A stretch of 64,000 nucleotides of DNA from Billgrantia sulfidoxydans (GTDB lineage: Bacteria; Pseudomonadota; Gammaproteobacteria; Pseudomonadales; Halomonadaceae). Location: NCBI RefSeq assembly GCF_017868775.1, contig NZ_CP053381.1, forward strand, positions 1,798,001 to 1,862,000, given 5' to 3'. Each line of letters opens with the position of its first letter. Positions within the stretch are counted from its first letter, which is position 1. Shown one piece after another: positions 36,313 to 45,231 of the stretch. A model generated the notes under the pieces. It saw only the letters and a list, made by a program, of their open reading frames with translations, was not told where the DNA came from and did no database searches. The translations under genes and the position numbers were made by a program.

Positions 36313-36915
36313 ATGGAAGCTCTGGCGTTTCTCGGCCCTGCGGCACTCTACATGATCTCGATGACCATCACCCCGGGGCCCAACAACATGATGCTCACGG
36401 CCTCGGGGGCCAACTACGGCTTCATGCGTACCTTGCCGCACATCTTCGGCATCCTGGGCGGCTGCTTCCTGCTGTTTGCTGCCATCGCCCTGGGGCTGGG
36501 GTTGATCTTCGAACGCTACCCCGCGGTGCAGATGACCCTGCGTGTGGTCGGCAGCGCCTACCTGCTCTACCTAGCCTGGAAGATCGCCACGGCGCCGCCG
36601 CCCGACCTGCGCCACAAGGGCGAGGGGCGGCCGCTCAGCTTCTGGCAGGCGGCGGCCTTCCAGTTCGCCAACCCCAAGGCATGGGTGATGGGCCTGGCGC
36701 TGATGGCGGGCTTCCTGCCCGAGGGGGGCGATACCGTCCTCAACGCGCTGCTGCTGGCCGGGTTCGCCGAGCTGGTGGGCCTGCCCTGCATCGCGCTGTG
36801 GGCGGGCTTCGGAATGGCCATCGGGCAGTGGCTCGACACACCGCGTGCCTGGCGCGTCTTCAATGGAACCATGGGTGGGCTCACCGCAGCCTGCGTCTAC
36901 TTCATCCTGGCCTGA
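36313..36915 (+). CDS. LysE/RhtB-family amino-acid exporter
   Basis: A 200-residue protein with six membrane segments. The family start MTITPGPNNMMLTASGANYGF-type sequence is present near residues 17-37, then FQFANPKAWVMGLAL near 115. Members export lysine, threonine, homoserine or related amino acids. It begins at ATG 36313 with a weak ribosome site. It is divergent from the MocR regulator and convergent with a threonine/serine dehydratase gene, a context suggesting relief from an excess amino acid such as threonine or serine. Confidence 0.87.
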   Translation: MEALAFLGPAALYMISMTITPGPNNMMLTASGANYGFMRTLPHIFGILGGCFLLFAAIALGLGLIFERYPAVQMTLRVVGSAYLLYLAWKIATAPPPDLRHKGEGRPLSFWQAAAFQFANPKAWVMGLALMAGFLPEGGDTVLNALLLAGFAELVGLPCIALWAGFGMAIGQWLDTPRAWRVFNGTMGGLTAACVYFILA

Positions 36916-36941
36916 TGTGCCGGGCGGTAAGGCGGCTGGCG

Positions 36942-37889
36942 TCACAGGAATGGTTCCAGCTCCTCCCGGCTCATGTTGCCGCCGGTGATCACCACCACCA
37001 CGTCGCCTTCGGGCGGAAGCGCGACGGCTTCCTCCAGCAGGGCGGCGACGCCCACCGCGGCGCCCGGTTCGGCCATCAGCTTGGCCTGGTAGAGCAGGTG
37101 GTGCAGGGCGCGGCCGATGGCCGCGTCGTCTACCTGCGCGAGTGCCCGTACGGTTTCACGGCAGATGGGGTAGGTATGCTCGCCGACGATGGCCGCGCCC
37201 AGGCTCTTGGCGCAGGTCTCCACCTTGCCTAGACGCGAAGGCGCGCCCTGGGCCCAGGCGTGGGCCATGCTGGCGGCGCCGCAGGGTTCCACGCCGAAGA
37301 GTGCCAGCTCAGGGCGCAGCGCCGCGGCGGCCGAGCCGATGCCGGCGATCAGCCCGCCGCCGCCCACCGGGCAGAGGATGGCCGTGGCCTCGGGTGCCTG
37401 CTCGAGGATCTCGAGACCCACCGTGCCCTGGCCGGCGATGATGCGCTCGTCGTCGTAGGGGTGGACCAGCGTCAGCCCGCGCTCAGCCACCAGCTTATGC
37501 ATCCGCTCCCAGGCGGCGTTGATGTCGCCGTACAGGATCACCTCGGCACCCAGCTCACGGCTGCCCTCCACCTTGAACCGGCTGGCGTTCTCCGGCATCA
37601 CGATGGTGACCGGTACGCCGGCCTGGCCTGCCGCCCAGGCGAGCCCCAGGGCATGGTTGCCCGCCGATACCGCCCCCAGGCCGCCGGCCAGCTCCTCACG
37701 TTTGGCGGTACGCACCCAGTGCAGGGCGCCGCGCGGCTTGAACGAGCCGGTGCGCTGGAACAGTTCCCCCTTGAGCCACACGCGACGGCCCAGTCGGTCC
37801 GACAACCCATGGTCGAGCAGCAGGGGAGTGGGCGGGAGGGTGTCGGCAATGAGCCGCTGGGCTGACTGAAGGCGTTCGAGCGGGAGCAT
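36942..37889 (-). CDS. PLP-dependent threonine/serine dehydratase
   Basis: A 315-residue fold-II PLP enzyme. The PLP lysine is in GSFKPRGA (Lys 51), the phosphate-binding glycine loop in GGGGLIAGIGS near 175, and the amino-acid-binding SAGNHALG near 75. The short length (no regulatory ACT domain) matches catabolic threonine dehydratase or serine racemase/dehydratase types. It would deaminate threonine or serine to a 2-oxoacid. The ExoD-like gene lies 9 bases upstream on the same strand, so they are probably one transcript. Confidence 0.87.
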   Translation of the reverse strand: MLPLERLQSAQRLIADTLPPTPLLLDHGLSDRLGRRVWLKGELFQRTGSFKPRGALHWVRTAKREELAGGLGAVSAGNHALGLAWAAGQAGVPVTIVMPENASRFKVEGSRELGAEVILYGDINAAWERMHKLVAERGLTLVHPYDDERIIAGQGTVGLEILEQAPEATAILCPVGGGGLIAGIGSAAAALRPELALFGVEPCGAASMAHAWAQGAPSRLGKVETCAKSLGAAIVGEHTYPICRETVRALAQVDDAAIGRALHHLLYQAKLMAEPGAAVGVAALLEEAVALPPEGDVVVVITGGNMSREELEPFL

Positions 37890-37898
37890 GGGCTACCC

Positions 37899-38528
37899 CT
37901 ACAGCAGGTTGTAAAGAATGACGAACAGGCTCGTGCCGGTGATGAGAAAGGCAAGGATCGACAGCAGGCCGTCACGCGCCATGATCGCCAGGCCGAAGAA
38001 GGTCAGGGCCACGCCGGCGATGTTGACCGTGAGCGGCACCAGTTCCATGGGCGGCATGGCCAGGGCCAGCACGAAGCACGACAGGGCGGTGAGCTGAATG
38101 CCAAGCGGGCCGGTCATGAAGGAGAAGCGCGGGTGCAGTAGCCGGTCGATCCACTGGGCCGGCTTGTACATCCACTTGAGCCCCTTGTGCACCTTGTCGC
38201 TGGGCAGCGTTCGGTTGCGCAGCCAGCGTGGCAGCCAGAAGGTGCGTCGACCGATCAGCAGCTGTGCGCAGACCAGCAGCGTGAACAGGGCCATCAGCGT
38301 GGGTACGCCGGGGATACCACTGACGATGGGCATCAGCGTCACGAGCCCGGCCAGCAGCAGCAGCGGGCCGAAGGCGCGCCGGCCGATGGCGTCCAGCACC
38401 TCGTCGAAGCGGATGCGCCCAGAGGGTGTATCGATCGATTCGATGGCCTGCATGAGTTCGACCAGGCTATGTGGCTCCGTGACGTCATCCGCTTTCGTGT
38501 CTCGTGAGGCCTGCATCCTTTCTCCCAT
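37899..38528 (-). CDS. ExoD-like membrane protein
   Basis: A 209-residue protein of the ExoD family. The family pattern GRRAFGPLLLLAGLVTLMP in pieces, SGIPGVPT and LPRWLRNRTL are visible, with about four membrane segments in residues 55-205. ExoD was named for an effect on exopolysaccharide in rhizobia; its mechanism is unknown. ATG 38528 follows AAGGGAG, which excludes an 18-residue upstream extension. It is divergent from a chemoreceptor gene. The downstream dehydratase gene starts within 10 bases. Confidence 0.85.
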   Translation of the reverse strand: MGERMQASRDTKADDVTEPHSLVELMQAIESIDTPSGRIRFDEVLDAIGRRAFGPLLLLAGLVTLMPIVSGIPGVPTLMALFTLLVCAQLLIGRRTFWLPRWLRNRTLPSDKVHKGLKWMYKPAQWIDRLLHPRFSFMTGPLGIQLTALSCFVLALAMPPMELVPLTVNIAGVALTFFGLAIMARDGLLSILAFLITGTSLFVILYNLL

Positions 38529-38728
38529 TGGCTCTCCCTTTGCGTGCACAAGAACTCCTGATGGCTCACAGCATAGCGCCAACGCGGCGGGACGTGCTCA
38601 TGCCGCCGCCGTGTCTACCCGCCCTGACCGGATCGTCGACCCGCTCGGGTCAGACCAAAGCGGAATTGCTGGCGCGCACTTATGCCATTGCTCTATATCC
38701 AGAGATCGAATTTGTCTTCCACGTTTTC

Positions 38729-38755
38729 TCAACTTTTCGCTTCGCAGGCCGATGG
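38729..38755 (+). promoter_or_regulatory. Sigma28 (FliA)-type promoter of the chemoreceptor gene
   Basis: TCAACTTT (38729-38736) matches TAAAGTTT at six of eight positions. After exactly 11 bases, GCCGATGG (38748-38755) matches GCCGATAA at six of eight. The site lies about 50 bases before the chemoreceptor ATG, as expected for a motility-class late gene. Confidence 0.55.
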
Positions 38756-38807
38756 GATAAGGGAAACCACCCAAAAAAACCAGAACGCGTCATGCAAGGG
38801 GCGATGT

Positions 38808-40523
38808 ATGAAGAACCTATCCATCAAGTGGAGCCTGACAGCAGCACTCGCGGTACTGGTGCTGATGATCGGTTTGATCAGCGGGCTGGGGTTCTACTCC
38901 AGCGGCAAGGGTGAAGCGGCCCTGCACGAGCTGGCGGAAACCAACATGAAGCTGGCCGACACGGCCAACCGGGCGCAGGTGAACGTGCTGCGCGCCCAGA
39001 CCTTCCTCGACCGCTATGCCAGCCTCAGCACCCAGGGCAACCCGGACAAGGCTGGTGAGAACCAACAGTTGGCGGCGGCCGCGATTGAAACGGCACAGCA
39101 GCGCTTCGCTGAATTCCGTGAAGTGTCACTCGACCCCGCGGATACTCGTACACCACACGTCGTGGCCATCACCGAGGCTTACGATGCGCTCGTCAACGAG
39201 GGCCTGGTGCCGCTGCTGGATGCCGCGCCGTTCCAGGTCCAGCGCAGCCAGGAGCAATTGGCCGAGCTGGGCGCGCAGCTCGATCGGGCCATGGATACTT
39301 TTATCCATTACATCGAAGAGCGCGCCGTCCACGATATCGAGGCGGTCGAGGCCCTGGATCGCAACGTGACGATCATCGCCACGACGCTGCTGGTGGCGGG
39401 GCTGGTGGCCGCTTTCCTGATTCGCCTCGCCCTGATGCGGGTGGTCGTGACCCCGCTGCGCGAAGCAATAGTGCATTTCCAGCGTATCGCCGATGGCGAC
39501 CTGACCGCACGGATCGAGGACCGCGGTCGCAACGAGATCGGCCAGCTTTACGCTGCGCTGAAGGGGATGCAGGAAAAGCTCAAGGTGCTGGTGATCTCGC
39601 TGCGCGACAGCAGCGAGAACGTCTTTACCGGCGCCGGCGAGATCGCCACGGGCAGCCAGGATCTCTCCTCGCGCACCGAGCAGCAGGCCTCCGCCCTTCA
39701 GGAAACCGCCTCCAGCATGGAGGAGATGGCCTCCACGGTGAGCAAGAACACCGACACGTCGATCGAGGCCGACCGGCTCTCTGCCTCTGCCTCGCAGACC
39801 GCCGAGGCCGGTGGCCAGGAGGTCGAGCGCACCGTGAAACTGATGCGCGAGATCGCCGAAAGCGCCAAGCGCATCAATGACATCATCGGCGTCATCGACT
39901 CCATCGCCTTCCAGACCAACATCCTGGCGCTGAACGCCTCGGTGGAGGCGGCAAGGGCCGGGGAGCAGGGCCGCGGCTTCGCCGTGGTGGCCAGCGAAGT
40001 GCGCTCCCTGGCCAGCCGCAGCGCGGAGTCGGCCAAGGAGATCCGTGGCCTGATCGAGGACACCACCGCGCGCATCTCCAGCGGCGCCGAGCAGGCGGAA
40101 CGCAGCGGCCAGACCATCAACGACACCGTCGACTCGATCCGCCAGGTCAGTGCCCTGATGGCCGAGATCTCCACTGCGACGCGGGAGCAGAACAGCGGCA
40201 TCGAGCAGATCAACACCGCACTGACCGAGATGGATTCGGTGACCCAGCAGAACGCCTCCCTGGTGCAGCAGACCAGTGCCGCAGCGGCCTCACTGGAGGA
40301 GCAGGCTCGTAACCTCGCCGCACTGATTGCCACCTTCCGCGTCGACGAGCACGCCACGCCCAAGGCGGTGAAAAACGAGCGGGCGTCCACCGCCCGGAGC
40401 GAAACACGAGGTGGCAGGGCAGAGCGGCAGGCCAGCCAGCACCAGCTCGTTCACCTGACAGATCCCAAGCCGTCCAGCGCTCGCCAGCGCTCGAACGTCG
40501 AAGAGGACTGGAGCGAGTTCTAG
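38808..40523 (+). CDS. Methyl-accepting chemotaxis protein
   Basis: A 571-residue transmembrane receptor. A first membrane helix (residues 9-30) is followed by a helical periplasmic ligand domain (about 30-190), a second membrane helix (about 190-215), HAMP (about 215-270) and the cytoplasmic signalling coiled coil. The highly conserved tip [20 protein letters not shown] in part is near 360-380. The C-terminus ends EDWSEF, a pentapeptide resembling the CheR/CheB-docking NWETF. ATG 38808 follows AAGGGGCG. It probably senses a small molecule with a four-helix-bundle domain; the ligand is unknown. A sigma28-like promoter precedes it. Confidence 0.92.
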   Translation: MKNLSIKWSLTAALAVLVLMIGLISGLGFYSSGKGEAALHELAETNMKLADTANRAQVNVLRAQTFLDRYASLSTQGNPDKAGENQQLAAAAIETAQQRFAEFREVSLDPADTRTPHVVAITEAYDALVNEGLVPLLDAAPFQVQRSQEQLAELGAQLDRAMDTFIHYIEERAVHDIEAVEALDRNVTIIATTLLVAGLVAAFLIRLALMRVVVTPLREAIVHFQRIADGDLTARIEDRGRNEIGQLYAALKGMQEKLKVLVISLRDSSENVFTGAGEIATGSQDLSSRTEQQASALQETASSMEEMASTVSKNTDTSIEADRLSASASQTAEAGGQEVERTVKLMREIAESAKRINDIIGVIDSIAFQTNILALNASVEAARAGEQGRGFAVVASEVRSLASRSAESAKEIRGLIEDTTARISSGAEQAERSGQTINDTVDSIRQVSALMAEISTATREQNSGIEQINTALTEMDSVTQQNASLVQQTSAAAASLEEQARNLAALIATFRVDEHATPKAVKNERASTARSETRGGRAERQASQHQLVHLTDPKPSSARQRSNVEEDWSEF

Positions 40524-40562
40524 CGTTGGGTCCGCCGGGTTCTCCTGCGCCGGTTCTTCAAC

Positions 40563-40584
40563 CCCCGACCTGACCGGCTCGGGG
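40563..40584 (+). terminator. Probable intrinsic terminator after the chemoreceptor gene
   Basis: A short G/C stem (CCCCGA with TCGGGG, loop of 10 bases with extra C/G pairing) followed by GTGTTTCG lies 40 bases after the stop codon. The T tract is short. Confidence 0.45.
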
Positions 40585-40702
40585 TGTTTCGTCGCCAGGC
40601 TTGGCGCCCAGCCATCTGCATGTAATTTTTTGTTTAAAACAAGGGCTTATGGTCTCTCCGCGACTAGACTGCCGGTAGGAAAGGCAATCCAGGGAGAGAG
40701 CG

Positions 40703-42052
40703 ATGGCTAGGGATCCGGTACATGGCAGCCTGCCGACGGCAACCGTGGGCGAAACCTTGGCGGTGGTGGGCAACGTCTTCGTTCCCAACATCGCCAAGGG
40801 GGTGATCATCCGTCGCCCCAGGGTGGTGGGCATGGCGGAGAAGCTTGGCCTGGACAAGCACAGCATCCGCCGCCTGCAAAAGCTCAACGAGAAGTACGGC
40901 GCCGGTCCGTTGATGCTGCACACCCCCAAGAGCAAGCCCATGGCGCTGGTGCTCGACCCCGACCACGCCAACCGTGTGCTCAACGAGACGCCCGAGCCTT
41001 TCGCCACCGCTGAATGGGCCAAGCAGAAAGCCCTGGAGCACTTCGAGCCCGACATGGCGTTGGTTTCTCACGGCCCCGAGCGTGCCGAACGCCGCCGTTT
41101 CAATGAGGAAGTATTGCAGAGCGGGTGCCCCGTGCACGGCCTGGGGGCGCGATTTGCCCAGGTGGTCGAGCAGGAAGCCAGCGAGCTGCTCACCTTCGTG
41201 GAACGGCACGACGGCAAGCTCGACTGGGGCATGTTCGAGGAAACCTGGAACCGGGTGGTGCGCCGCGTGGTGCTGGGCGATACCGCGCGCGACGACCGCG
41301 CCTTGACCGAGATGCTGGAAAAGCTGCGTTCCGCCGGCAACTGGGCCTTCCTGCATCCGGGCCATGACCGCCTGCGCGATACCTTTCACGAGCGTCTCCG
41401 CACCTACCTCAAGCGGGGGGAGGCGGGCAGCCTGGCCGCCGAAGTGGCGCGGGCTTCGACCGACGCCGTCACCCAGCCGGAGCACCAGGTGCCGCAATAC
41501 CTGTTTGCCTTCGATCCGGCCGGCATGACCACCTTCCGTGCCCTGGCGCTGCTGGCTGCGCATCCCGGCCAGGCCGAGCGGGCGCAGGCCGAGGTCACCG
41601 AGCACGGCCTGGAGCGAGCGCCCAAGCTCGACTTCCTGAGAGCCTGTGTACTCGAGTCGCTGCGACTGTGGCCCACCACGCCGCTGCTATTGCGCCAGAC
41701 CACCGAAGCGACCGAATGGGAGAACGGCACGATGCCGGCGCAAACCTCGGTACTGCTGCTGGCCCCCTATTTCCACCGCGACGATCGCTATTTGGACGAT
41801 GCCAATCGGTTCGATCCCGACCTCTGGCTGCAGCCGGGCGAAGCCGGGAACTGGCCGTTGGTTCCGTTCAGCGGCGGCAGCGGCATCTGCCCGGGCAGGC
41901 ACGTGGTGCTACTGGTGACCAGCCTCATGCTGGCCCAGTTGCTGAAGGGGCGGGAGTACCGGTTGAACCCGCCGACTCGGTTGCTCAGCAGCAGGCCGAT
42001 GCCGCCGCTGCTCAACAACTACGGTCTGGCCTTCGACTGCAGGGCGTGTTGA
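40703..42052 (+). CDS. Cytochrome P450
   Basis: A 449-residue class I-type bacterial P450 without a membrane anchor. The heme loop FSGGSGICPGR places the thiolate Cys near 395, and the ESLR salt-bridge motif is near 317. The I-helix region reads FDPAGMTTFRALALL, in which the usual acidic residue of the AGxET/DT motif is replaced by Met and the helix is about one turn shorter than standard. This resembles a subset of P450s seen in Pseudomonas (CYP168-like), but that assignment is uncertain. GGGAGAGAG precedes the ATG. No ferredoxin gene is adjacent. The substrate is unknown; fatty acid hydroxylation is one possibility. Confidence 0.85.
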   Translation: MARDPVHGSLPTATVGETLAVVGNVFVPNIAKGVIIRRPRVVGMAEKLGLDKHSIRRLQKLNEKYGAGPLMLHTPKSKPMALVLDPDHANRVLNETPEPFATAEWAKQKALEHFEPDMALVSHGPERAERRRFNEEVLQSGCPVHGLGARFAQVVEQEASELLTFVERHDGKLDWGMFEETWNRVVRRVVLGDTARDDRALTEMLEKLRSAGNWAFLHPGHDRLRDTFHERLRTYLKRGEAGSLAAEVARASTDAVTQPEHQVPQYLFAFDPAGMTTFRALALLAAHPGQAERAQAEVTEHGLERAPKLDFLRACVLESLRLWPTTPLLLRQTTEATEWENGTMPAQTSVLLLAPYFHRDDRYLDDANRFDPDLWLQPGEAGNWPLVPFSGGSGICPGRHVVLLVTSLMLAQLLKGREYRLNPPTRLLSSRPMPPLLNNYGLAFDCRAC

Positions 42053-42077
42053 GCGCCGCGGCCGTGTGTCGCGCGGC

Positions 42078-43610
42078 TCAACCAAGGGCGGCGCGTTGCC
42101 TGCGGCGCTCGCTCTTGTCGTCGTACATGCGCTCGTCGGCCAGGGCGAGCACTTCCTGGGCTGACGTCTCGCATGAACTGGCGCCACCCAGGCTCAAGCG
42201 AAGCTCCAGCGTCAAGCGCTCGCCATTGGCCGAGGTGATGGAGCAGCGCTGGCCTTCGAGATGCGTTCTGATCAGGCTGGCCAAGCGGTTCGCGGCCGCT
42301 AGATCGGCGGAGGGAAACAGCACGACGAATTCGTCGCCGCCGTAGCGGGCGAGGATGTCGCTGGCACGGCAGTGCACTTGCAGACGCTCGGCGACCGTGG
42401 TGATGAGCTGATCGCCCGCCACATGGCCATGGCGATCGTTCACCTGCTTGAGCCCGTCGACGTCCATCATCAGCACGGCGAAATCCAGGTTCGGTGACTG
42501 CGCCTTGCCCTGGATGCTCAGCTGCAGAGCCGACTCGAAGAAGCCGCGGTTGTAGAGCCCGGTCAACCCGTCGCGTTCCGCCGTCTTCTTCAATGCGAGA
42601 TGCAGCAGCTTGTTCTCGGTAGCCGCCGCCAACTGGTCGACGAACAGCGTCAGCATGCGCTCCAGGCGCCGATCCAGCCTGGGGGCGCGCACGATCAGCC
42701 AGCCTTCGTACATGCTGAGGCGGCCTGCCATGGGGGTGGCGTACAGCTGCTCTCCGTCCGGCTTCACGCGCAGCTTGACCGTACTTTCCGGCCGCTCCTG
42801 GAGCGTTGCCAGCAGGCCGCCCAGCTGGCGTTCGTCTTCGGCGCCCAGGCGGAGGCCGGCCACGGCCGCGTAGCGCGTCACTTCGGGGCGCTGCCGCTCC
42901 TGCAGAAACACGGCGAAACCGTACTCCGGAAAATCGGCATGCAGATGCTTCAGCGAATCGTCCAGCAGGGTATGGATGTTCGAGGCGCGATTGGCCACGA
43001 CGCCAAGATCGAGCAAGGCATGAAAGACGCGGTTCTGGAACTTGATCTCGGCAATGCTGCGGCCGATCTTGCGATTCTGCCCGTACATCACATAGGCGAG
43101 CGCGAGGAAATAGAGCACCGCGCCGGTGACCTGGTAGATATCCAGCTCGGTGCTGACGTAGGGGCGGAATTCGAAGCCTGCCGACAGGCCCCAGCCCAGT
43201 GCGCCGGCGGCAAACAGCGCCATGGAGACGGCCAACCGGCGCAGGCCGCCGACCACCATGTTGTTCATGAAGCAGGCGAGGCCGATGGTGACGGTGGCCA
43301 GTACATAGAAGTCCAGTACGCCGCACCACATGCCAAACAGCAGGCTGTCCAGGGCTAGATTGCGAAACTCGGCGCGTTTCGAGTCCTGCGCCAGCACGGC
43401 ATGGCCATAGGCCAGCGCTGGCCACAAGAGTAGAAGCAGGCCTGGGCCGATCAAGGTCCAGCCGCTGCCCTCGACCAGGGCAATCCACAGCGTGAGGCCG
43501 AAGGTGTGACAGAAAGCGAAGGCGCGGGGTCCCAGCGTCGCCAGGGCGAGACGGTGAGGGCGCTTGAATCCGGGCTGAGCCCGAGTCGAGAGAGTCTTGA
43601 AATCTACCAT
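42078..43610 (-). CDS. MASE2-GGDEF diguanylate cyclase
   Basis: A 510-residue membrane protein. Residues about 20-180 form a MASE2-type sensor (WPALAYGHAV, DSLLFGMWCGV, FMNNMVVGG), as in AdrA/DgcC proteins of curli and cellulose control. A middle region (about 200-340) may be GAF-like, and the C-terminal GGDEF domain has an intact GGDEF near 424. An RxxD I-site (RASD) lies five residues upstream. It should be an active c-di-GMP synthase under product inhibition. I chose ATG 43610 (MVDFKT); a 30-residue upstream extension has no ribosome site. It is convergent with the P450 gene. Confidence 0.88.
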   Translation of the reverse strand: MVDFKTLSTRAQPGFKRPHRLALATLGPRAFAFCHTFGLTLWIALVEGSGWTLIGPGLLLLLWPALAYGHAVLAQDSKRAEFRNLALDSLLFGMWCGVLDFYVLATVTIGLACFMNNMVVGGLRRLAVSMALFAAGALGWGLSAGFEFRPYVSTELDIYQVTGAVLYFLALAYVMYGQNRKIGRSIAEIKFQNRVFHALLDLGVVANRASNIHTLLDDSLKHLHADFPEYGFAVFLQERQRPEVTRYAAVAGLRLGAEDERQLGGLLATLQERPESTVKLRVKPDGEQLYATPMAGRLSMYEGWLIVRAPRLDRRLERMLTLFVDQLAAATENKLLHLALKKTAERDGLTGLYNRGFFESALQLSIQGKAQSPNLDFAVLMMDVDGLKQVNDRHGHVAGDQLITTVAERLQVHCRASDILARYGGDEFVVLFPSADLAAANRLASLIRTHLEGQRCSITSANGERLTLELRLSLGGASSCETSAQEVLALADERMYDDKSERRRQRAALG

Positions 43611-43751
43611 GCCCGCCTGGGTCGTCTTGCCCGCTCGAGGCCGACAACCATACGTTGGAGTTATAAGCCGATTAACTTTAAGTTGACTGTAGCCTAACAC
43701 TGGCGGGTAGGACTGGCATCAACCTGGTGCATCGCGAGGGACCCGTGGCGT

Positions 43752-44087
43752 TTACGGCCGCTTTGAACGCTCACCCCCTGGGCCGCCCGGCTGGTCGTCG
43801 GCCGCCTGCGCGTGGGTGCGAAGCTCGCCGAAGGCCTGTGCCACATCGGCGGCATCGCGGTACCGGCGCGAGGGCAGTTGCGCGACGATGTCGCGTATCT
43901 CTCGCTCCTCGCCCCTCACGGCATCGACAAGGTCTGCGTGACCCACGGGAAAATCGATGCCTCTCAGTGCCTTCTCGAGGTCGGCGGCCGACACGGCCCG
44001 TGTCGGGTGGGAAGTAAGCATATGCCGTTCATAGCGGCTCTTCTGCTCGAACGTGGCGCCGCAGATCTCGCAAGTGAACTGTGCCAT
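43752..44087 (-). CDS. Single C2H2 zinc-finger protein with DUF2795 domain
   Basis: A 111-residue protein with a eukaryote-like C2H2 finger at the very N-terminus: C-x2-C-x12-H-x4-H, the spacing of classical TFIIIA-type fingers. It is followed by a 60-residue DUF2795-like domain (LEKALRGIDFP, PSRRYRDAADV) and a low-complexity tail. The same domain is found in the upstream neighbour, whose stop codon overlaps this start (TGATG). DUF2795 has no known function. DNA or RNA binding by the finger is plausible but untested. One finger alone is usually too small for specific DNA binding, so dimerisation or RNA/protein contact may be involved. Confidence 0.75.
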   Translation of the reverse strand: MAQFTCEICGATFEQKSRYERHMLTSHPTRAVSAADLEKALRGIDFPVGHADLVDAVRGEEREIRDIVAQLPSRRYRDAADVAQAFGELRTHAQAADDQPGGPGGERSKRP

Positions 44088-45082
44088 CAACGTAGCTCTC
44101 CCACGGCGCGCTGAACGTCCGCCATCGTGTCGTACCTGCGGCGGGGAAACTCGTTCAGTACCTCGATGACCTCGGCCGCGGCGCGGTTGGTCTTGGCCTG
44201 ATGGATCAGCGCGGCCTTGTCGCAGGGGAAGTCCACCCCCTTGAGCGCCTGGGCGATCCCGGCCGCCGAAGCCGTGCTGCTGGCCGCCTGGCCACCACGC
44301 TCGCCGCCCTTGCTGCGGTCTCCCGCGGGCGCGTGGCTTTCCGGCTGCATGTGCGGTCGGGCGAGGTCGCCGCCCTCCAGTGCCTCGGTCGGCCACTCCC
44401 GCCGATCCAACCCCAGAGTCCTGAACAGATCCGCCTTGCCGCTGATCGTCACATCCTCCTCGCCGAGATCGTCGTGCGCACCGATCAGCAGCAGCTGGAC
44501 GCTCTCGTAGTCGAGCAGGCGGCCATCGTCGACATCGATCCAGCGCCGGTCGGCGAACTTGTCCTGCAAGCGCTTGGGATAGTTCGGTTTGGACTCGGGG
44601 AAACCGGGTACCTCCAGGGAGGGGTTGCGCACCGAGATGATGAAGCTGGCCTCGGCCAGGATGCCCAATTCCCGCTGGGCCTTGCCGGGCCTGCCTGGGC
44701 GGCTGAGGCGGTAGGCCAGGCGGGAGCTGTTGCCGCGCTCGAAAATCGCGTAGCGACCCTCGCCGGCAGGAATGGCCTCGCCCTGCTCCTGCTCGCCGCG
44801 GGTCCTGGTTTCGTACTCCAGCGGCGCCAAGGCCTCGCCGATCGCCTTGGGCTTTCCCGTCAGGTCGACCATCATCCATTCACGGGCGGTGGACTTGGGC
44901 TTGCCCTTCACGATCTCCGGCAACCGCTTCTTGCCCACCAGCAGCAGGCGGGCGGTCTCGCGATCGTCCGGCACCAGCACCACGTGCAGGCGTTGTACGT
45001 CGTCGAGCGACTGCACCGTCGTCGTATTCACCTTGGGCCGGTAGAAGAAATGGATCTCTCCTTTCTCGACATGATCCGCCAT
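44087..45082 (-). CDS. DUF2795 domain protein with long unknown N-terminal region
   Basis: A 331-residue protein. Its last 65 residues are DUF2795-like (IAQALKGVDFP, FPRRRYDTMADV), a paralogue of the domain in the following zinc-finger gene. The first 240 residues form a compact, mostly soluble region of unknown family, with RYAIFERGNSSRLAYRLSRPG and LLLIGAHDDLG. A low-complexity linker rich in Gly, Ser and Ala joins the parts. The stop overlaps the next gene's start by one base (TGATG), so the two proteins are co-translated and may work together. Divergent from an AraC-type regulator gene. Confidence 0.7.
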   Translation of the reverse strand: MADHVEKGEIHFFYRPKVNTTTVQSLDDVQRLHVVLVPDDRETARLLLVGKKRLPEIVKGKPKSTAREWMMVDLTGKPKAIGEALAPLEYETRTRGEQEQGEAIPAGEGRYAIFERGNSSRLAYRLSRPGRPGKAQRELGILAEASFIISVRNPSLEVPGFPESKPNYPKRLQDKFADRRWIDVDDGRLLDYESVQLLLIGAHDDLGEEDVTISGKADLFRTLGLDRREWPTEALEGGDLARPHMQPESHAPAGDRSKGGERGGQAASSTASAAGIAQALKGVDFPCDKAALIHQAKTNRAAAEVIEVLNEFPRRRYDTMADVQRAVGELR

Positions 45083-45231
45083 CTGGCACCTCCTGTGCTG
45101 GAATGGGCGTGTCGCGACAAGAATCCTTATCTCTGGTTAGCAGAGAGGCGCCGAGCCTGCAAAGAGGGTACCGCTGGCGGCGGCCACCAACGAGCGCTAT
45201 CTTGGAATTCGATTCACTCCGGAAGCCTGTC

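Noticed and set aside
44088..44879. Extension of the zinc-finger frame upstream to 44879.
   Set aside because: It overlaps the DUF2795 gene in another frame and has shadow-like composition; the ATG at 44087 starts a complete finger protein and overlaps the previous stop.
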